This document shows positions 60,388 to 64,000 of a stretch of 64,000 bases of DNA, in pieces. Each line of letters starts with the position of its first letter. Position 1 is the stretch's first letter. The position numbers were made by a program, and so were the translations under genes. Source of the stretch: Streptomyces sp. WM6386 (lineage in GTDB: Bacteria > Actinomycetota > Actinomycetes > Streptomycetales > Streptomycetaceae); contig NZ_JXTE01000047.1 in assembly GCF_000972385.1 (NCBI RefSeq), forward strand, positions 6,297 through 70,296, written 5' to 3'. The notes beneath the pieces were generated by a model. That model was given only the letters and a program-made list of their open reading frames with translations, was not told where the DNA came from and did not search any database.

Positions 60388-60447
60388 CCACCCCGATCCT
60401 GCGCACAGGGCTCACCGGTTAGCCTGCGCGGGGACGAAAGGGCAGGT

Positions 60448-61449
60448 GTGGAGAACCAGCGGAGTGTGGTCGACGGGCTGCGGTTCGTCGTGCGCGCACT
60501 CGTGTACGCCGTCCTCGGCGGGGCCGCGCTGCTCGCCATCGCGACCGTCGTCTCCGTGCTCGGACCCACCCTCGCCCTCGACCTCTACACCCCGCCGGTC
60601 GCCGCCTGGTGGACCGTCTTCACGGCGATCACCGTCCAGGGGGTGCCGTTCCTGCTGCTGGGGACCGTCGTCTCGGCGGCCATCGGCGCGTTCGTGCCGG
60701 AGCGGGTCTTCACCCGGCTGCTGCCCCGCAACCAGGCCCTCGCCGTGCCGATCGCCGGGGCCGCCGGGGTCGTACTGCCCGGTTGTGAGTGTGCCTCCGT
60801 GCCCGTGGCCGGGAGCCTGATGCGGCGCGGGGTCGCGCCCGCCGCCGCCCTCGCCTTCCTGCTCTCCGCGCCCGCGATCAACCCCGTCGTGCTCGTCGCC
60901 ACGTCGATCGCCTTCCCCGCCCAGCCGCAGATGGTGCTGGGCCGGCTCGTCGCCTCGCTGGCAACGGCCGTGGTGATGGGGTGGCTGTGGGCGCGGTTCG
61001 GGAAGGAGGAGTGGCTGCGGCTGCCGCAGCGGCACGCTCCCGAGACCCGGGGGATCAAGGCCTTCGGCGCCGGGCTCCAGCACGACTTCCTGCACGCGGG
61101 CGGGTTCCTCGTGCTCGGCGCGGCGGCCGCCGCCACCTTCAACCTCGTCGTACCCCGCTCCGTGCTGGACGTCTTCACCGGGTCCGCCTGGCTGTCGGTG
61201 CTGCTGCTGGCCGTCCTCGCGGTCGTGCTGTGCGTGTGCAGCGAGGCCGACGCCTTCGTCGCGGCCTCGCTGAGCGGGTTCTCGCCCACCGCGCGGCTCG
61301 CGTTCATGGTGGTGGGGCCGATGGTCGACCTGAAGCTGATCGCCCTGCAGGCGGGCACGTTCGGGCAGGCCTTCGCGGTGCGGTTCTCCGCCGTGACGTG
61401 GGTGGTGGCCGTGGTGAGCAGTGTGCTCGTGGGGTGGTGGCTGCTGTGA
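60448..61449 (+). CDS. permease of the DUF318/ArsP (COG0701) family
   Basis: 333 residues with eight to nine membrane helices. Two Cys sites typical of the family are visible: LPGCECASVPVAGSLMRRG and VVLCVCSEADAFVAASLSG. Members move metals or metalloids. GTG start; the stop overlaps the GTG of the next gene (GTGA), and the next product belongs to the family that always travels with this permease. No zinc-type (Zur) operator is visible in the 60 bases upstream. Substrate: probably a metal ion, not shown. Confidence 0.87.
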   Translation: MENQRSVVDGLRFVVRALVYAVLGGAALLAIATVVSVLGPTLALDLYTPPVAAWWTVFTAITVQGVPFLLLGTVVSAAIGAFVPERVFTRLLPRNQALAVPIAGAAGVVLPGCECASVPVAGSLMRRGVAPAAALAFLLSAPAINPVVLVATSIAFPAQPQMVLGRLVASLATAVVMGWLWARFGKEEWLRLPQRHAPETRGIKAFGAGLQHDFLHAGGFLVLGAAAAATFNLVVPRSVLDVFTGSAWLSVLLLAVLAVVLCVCSEADAFVAASLSGFSPTARLAFMVVGPMVDLKLIALQAGTFGQAFAVRFSAVTWVVAVVSSVLVGWWLL

Positions 61450-62165
61450 GGCGGTACGGGCCGGCCCTGCTGCTGGTGCTCGTCGGGGCGGCGATCCTGC
61501 GGATCTCGGCGTTCAGCGCGCTGTACCTGCGGTATGTGCAGGCGGGGCTGAGGCCCTATCTGGTCGTCTCGGGTGCGGCGCTCGTGCTGCTGGGGATCGT
61601 CATGGCGGTCGTACGACACTCGGCGGACGACGCCCATGACGACGACGGCGCCCACCACGACCACGCCCACCACGGCCCCCGTGTCGCCTGGCTCCTCACC
61701 CTCCCCGCCCTCGCCCTGCTGCTCTTCCCGCCGCCCGCCCTCGGCTCCTACAGCGCCGAGCGTGAGGCGGCCCAGCGGGCGGCGCAGGGCGTCGGGGTCT
61801 TTCCGGCGCTGCCCGCCGGGGACCCGGTGGAGCTCGGTGTGGGGGAGTTCGCCTCACGGGCGATCTACGACAGCGGGCGGTCGCTGAAGGGCCGTACCGT
61901 GCGGATGACCGGATTCGTGACCCACGGCGACGACGGTACCTGGTACATCACCCGGCTCCTCGTCTCCTGCTGTGCCGCCGACGCCACCACCAGCAAGGCC
62001 GAGATCCGCGGCGCCGACGCGCTGCCCGCCGACACCTGGGTCACCGTCACCGGCACCTGGCACCCCAAGGGGAAGCTCGGCACGGACGGGGCGTGGCCGC
62101 CGGTGCTGGACGCGGCGTCGGTGAAGCAGGTGAAGCAGCCGGCGAATCCGTACGAGAAGAGGTGA
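61446..62165 (+). CDS. TIGR03943/DUF1980-type partner of the permease, His-rich
   Basis: 239 residues. Three membrane helices in the first half (about 5-20, 37-55, 83-100), with a His/Asp-rich loop HSADDAHDDDGAHHDHAHHG between the second and third, an obvious metal-binding site. The extracytoplasmic second half is a beta domain (RTVRMTGFVTHGDDGTWYIT, LLVSCCAADATTSKAE) with a conserved Cys-Cys. The overlap GTGA with the permease gene means translational coupling. In other bacteria the pair is often linked to zinc homeostasis; that is inference here. Confidence 0.85.
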   Translation: MRRYGPALLLVLVGAAILRISAFSALYLRYVQAGLRPYLVVSGAALVLLGIVMAVVRHSADDAHDDDGAHHDHAHHGPRVAWLLTLPALALLLFPPPALGSYSAEREAAQRAAQGVGVFPALPAGDPVELGVGEFASRAIYDSGRSLKGRTVRMTGFVTHGDDGTWYITRLLVSCCAADATTSKAEIRGADALPADTWVTVTGTWHPKGKLGTDGAWPPVLDAASVKQVKQPANPYEKR

Positions 62166-62376
62166 GGGTGAGGAAGCACGGCCGGCGACAAGGCCGTGGA
62201 CCGCTTCGACCGGCGGCAGTACGAGGCGGGGACGGCCCGTGCTGGAGACGCTGCGGACGGGCGGCCTGCACGGGGCGGTCACCCTCCCCGCGTCCGCCGA
62301 GGCCACGGGGGGCGCCGCCGGGGGACGGGCGGGCCGAGGCGTTTCGTCTGACGGGCGAGGGGTAATCGGGGGTCGC
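62166..62376. other. gene-free stretch before the GAF-ANTAR gene
   Basis: 211 bases; the only signal I see is the promoter-like pair at 62341-62365. Confidence 0.4.
62341..62365 (+). promoter_or_regulatory. candidate sigma-B-type promoter
   Basis: GTTT at 62341-62344 and GGGTAA at 62360-62365, 15 bases apart, resembling the stress sigma-B group pattern (GxxT, 14-16, GGGTAx). It would drive the GAF-ANTAR gene. Confidence 0.35.
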
Positions 62377-63282
62377 GTGGACGGACGGATCACCGGTCAC
62401 GGCTACTGCTCCGGGGGAGTCCGCGCCGAGCCCATGGACGACGACTGGCTGCGCCGAGCGAAGGAGGCGGGGGCCGTGGGCCCCAGGGACGACCGCTACG
62501 GAGCATCCGGCGACGACCGCGGTCCGCACGGGGCGTGGGGCGGTGACCCCGGAGGGCTCGCACGGGACGCGGAGCGCGACCGGGTGCGGGTCATCGATGT
62601 GATCGCCGAGGGGGTCCGGGGGGCGGGACCCGGCGAGCTGCCCCACCGACTGTGCGTGGTCGCGGTCGAGCTGCTGCCGGTGACCGGCGCGAGCGTGTCG
62701 CTGTCCGCCAACGGGATGCCCGTCCAGCTGAGCGCGAGCAACGAGCAGGCGGCTCACGTCGGGGAGATCCAGGCCACCCTGGGTGACGGACCCTGCCGGC
62801 ACGCGGCCCGGCTCGGCGCCCCCGTCCTCGCCGCCGACCTCACCGAGGGCCGGGACCCCGACCGCTGGCCGGTCTTCGCCCAGCAGGCGACGGCCGCCGG
62901 GGTGCGGGCGGTGTACTCGATCCCGCTGGGCAACGACTCCGTGTGTGTGGGCACCCTCGACCTCTACCGCGACACCCCCGGCGAGCTCAGCGCCCGCGAG
63001 CTGCGCACCGCACAACTGGTGGCCGGCGTGGTGACCGTCGCGCTGATGGCGCTGCCCCATGCGGAGGACAGTGGATCCGAGGGAGAAGAACCGTGGCTGG
63101 GCGGTCTGGCCACCGATCACGACCAGGTCTACCAGGCCATCGGCATGATCATGGCGCAGCTCGGGGTCGGCGAGGACGAGGCGCTGGCCCGGCTGCGTGC
63201 CCACGCCTTCGCGCACAACCGCACCGCCCAGGAGGTGGCGCACGCCGTGGTGTCGCACAGGAAGCGGTTCGACCGCGACTGA
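62377..63282 (+). CDS. GAF-ANTAR transcription antitermination regulator
   Basis: 301 residues from GTG at 62377 (GGGGG just upstream); ATG at 62434 is an alternative. The GAF domain spans about 75-215 (CVVAVELLPVTGASVSLSAN, TLGDGPCRHAARLGAPVLAA, SIPLGNDSVCVGTLDLYRD). The ANTAR RNA-binding domain is C-terminal (about 243-297: YQAIGMIMAQLGVGEDEALA and RTAQEVAHAVV). ANTAR proteins bind paired hairpins to prevent termination. This one senses a small molecule through GAF; targets are not in view. A sigma-B-like promoter precedes it. Confidence 0.88.
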   Translation: MDGRITGHGYCSGGVRAEPMDDDWLRRAKEAGAVGPRDDRYGASGDDRGPHGAWGGDPGGLARDAERDRVRVIDVIAEGVRGAGPGELPHRLCVVAVELLPVTGASVSLSANGMPVQLSASNEQAAHVGEIQATLGDGPCRHAARLGAPVLAADLTEGRDPDRWPVFAQQATAAGVRAVYSIPLGNDSVCVGTLDLYRDTPGELSARELRTAQLVAGVVTVALMALPHAEDSGSEGEEPWLGGLATDHDQVYQAIGMIMAQLGVGEDEALARLRAHAFAHNRTAQEVAHAVVSHRKRFDRD

Positions 63283-63330
63283 GTACGCCCGAGCGAGCTG
63301 CCGAACCGCAGCCGAATTCGCCCGGCCCGC

Positions 63331-64000
63331 TCAGACCTCCGCGTGGGCCTGTTTGCGTACGTCCGTCAGACGCTTGGTGCCCAGTTCCGCGAGCCCCTGG
63401 GTGATCTCGGCGTACACGTCGCCGAGGCCGCCGTTGGTGAGGACGATCGTGTCGTCGCCGATGCGGACGGCGGCGAGGTCCAGGGTGAGCGTGGTCTCCT
63501 CGCCGTCCGCGCTCTCGCCGTTCAGGGTGAGCCGCAGGCCCTGCCGGGCGTCCCCCATTTTCGCCAGCCGCACCTCGGTGACCTCGGCGTTCTGGACGGC
63601 GCCGGTGGCGGTGGCGGCCGTGAACCGCCCGCACTTCTTGGGCAGGGTCTTCAGCCAGGCCAGCGTCCTGTCCACGTCCGCGGGACGGTCGGCGACGACC
63701 TGATGGTGCAGCTGGGCGTCGTTCCAGGTGTCGTCCAGGCCCGTCCTCGCCCGTACCTGGGCGTCCGCGCCGAAGAACTTCTCGGTGTAGAGGGTGTCCA
63801 GCAGCCGCTGGCAGTCGGGCGCGTTCGCGGTGGCCTTGAGGAGCCGGTCCCGCCAGGTCGCGGCGCCCTCGGTCATGGTCCAGGGCTCGCCGAGGTCGGC
63901 GTCGGTGATCAGGGGGGCCTGGGGCTGGGCCGGGGTGAGGGCGGGGGCCGTGGCGGGGGACGGGGGCGCGGTGGTGGGGGCGGCCGAGGCCGTGCTGGGG
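63331..64000 (-). CDS. secreted or lipid-anchored protein, N-terminus beyond window
   Basis: The frame is open from the right edge: a Pro/Ala/Thr-rich linker (STASAAPTTAPPSPATAP) leads into a globular domain beginning PLITDADLGEPWTMTEG, with CQRLLDTLYTEKFFG and LPKKCGRFTAATATG (one Cys pair) and ending KRLTDVRKQAHAEV. The style is that of PknH-C-like extracytoplasmic sensor domains of actinobacterial lipoproteins. An internal ATG at 63876 lies inside the domain and is not the start. The signal sequence should lie right of the window. Confidence 0.65.
   Translation of the reverse strand, partial: PSTASAAPTTAPPSPATAPALTPAQPQAPLITDADLGEPWTMTEGAATWRDRLLKATANAPDCQRLLDTLYTEKFFGADAQVRARTGLDDTWNDAQLHHQVVADRPADVDRTLAWLKTLPKKCGRFTAATATGAVQNAEVTEVRLAKMGDARQGLRLTLNGESADGEETTLTLDLAAVRIGDDTIVLTNGGLGDVYAEITQGLAELGTKRLTDVRKQAHAEV

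Noticed and set aside
60388..60447. Zur box before the metal permease
   Set aside because: No AT-rich palindrome of the TGAAAATGATTTTCA type is present in the gap.
1..64000. tRNA, rRNA, riboswitch or CRISPR array
   Set aside because: I looked by eye for cloverleaf arms, conserved rRNA stretches, common riboswitch cores and regularly spaced repeats and saw none; a covariance-model search would be needed to exclude small RNAs.

Overview
The window is a stretch of Streptomyces chromosome. The evidence is a very high GC content with strong third-position GC bias, many GTG starts, some leaderless genes, Tat and lipoprotein export signals, actinobacterial families (mycothiol-dependent enzymes, EACC1, GAF-ANTAR, DUF6458) and bldA-type rare TTA codons. 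It looks like central chromosome, because it carries aspS and metG among housekeeping and sensory genes. The mosaic of dead genes and small repeats shows local turnover. I see no prophage, CRISPR array, rRNA or tRNA.

Left part (1-24 kb): a partial phosphotransferase; two divergent Hanks-type Ser/Thr kinases; a graveyard of three gene fragments (RelE-like toxin without a start codon, its partner, and an acetyltransferase); a K15-type DD-transpeptidase; a GntR regulator translationally coupled to an MFS exporter; a mycothiol-dependent isomerase-like protein; a nitrilase-family amidase; a LURP-one protein; a GlxA-type AraC regulator facing a cupin; an M18 aminopeptidase; a FadE5-like acyl-CoA dehydrogenase; a Tat-exported intradiol dioxygenase-like lipoprotein; SseB, DUF3592 and pirin genes; a BRO-N regulator; an AI-2E-type permease; and a PAS-GAF-SpoIIE-ATPase phosphatase.

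Middle part (24-47 kb): aspS, then two tandem dioxygenase paralogues that share an upstream element, a secreted pectate lyase, metG, a decayed IS605/TnpB scrap, a repeat-rich VWA protein, a PhoX phosphatase behind a PHO box, a LysR pseudogene broken by small palindromic repeats and a slipped pentamer tract, a Uma2 endonuclease-like gene, an FUSC-type transporter, an EEP-family membrane nuclease, an alpha/beta hydrolase divergent from a MocR regulator with a direct-repeat operator, and membrane or secreted proteins.

Right part (47-64 kb): a SpoIIE phosphatase carrying a 176-bp MITE-like palindrome; a large secreted beta-propeller/Ig-like protein; and the most interesting locus, 51.75-56.05 kb. 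There an EACC1 protein, a membrane-spanning caspase with extracytoplasmic binding-protein-like and VWA domains, and a lone solute-binding lipoprotein form one tightly packed operon with an in-frame TTA codon. It reads as a ligand-gated conflict or cell-death module under possible developmental control. It is followed by an M20 amidohydrolase, TerB, a second Uma2 protein, an HTH-TPR regulator with a palindromic operator, a two-gene metal-type permease system with a His-rich loop, a GAF-ANTAR regulator, and the start of a secreted protein that runs off the right edge.
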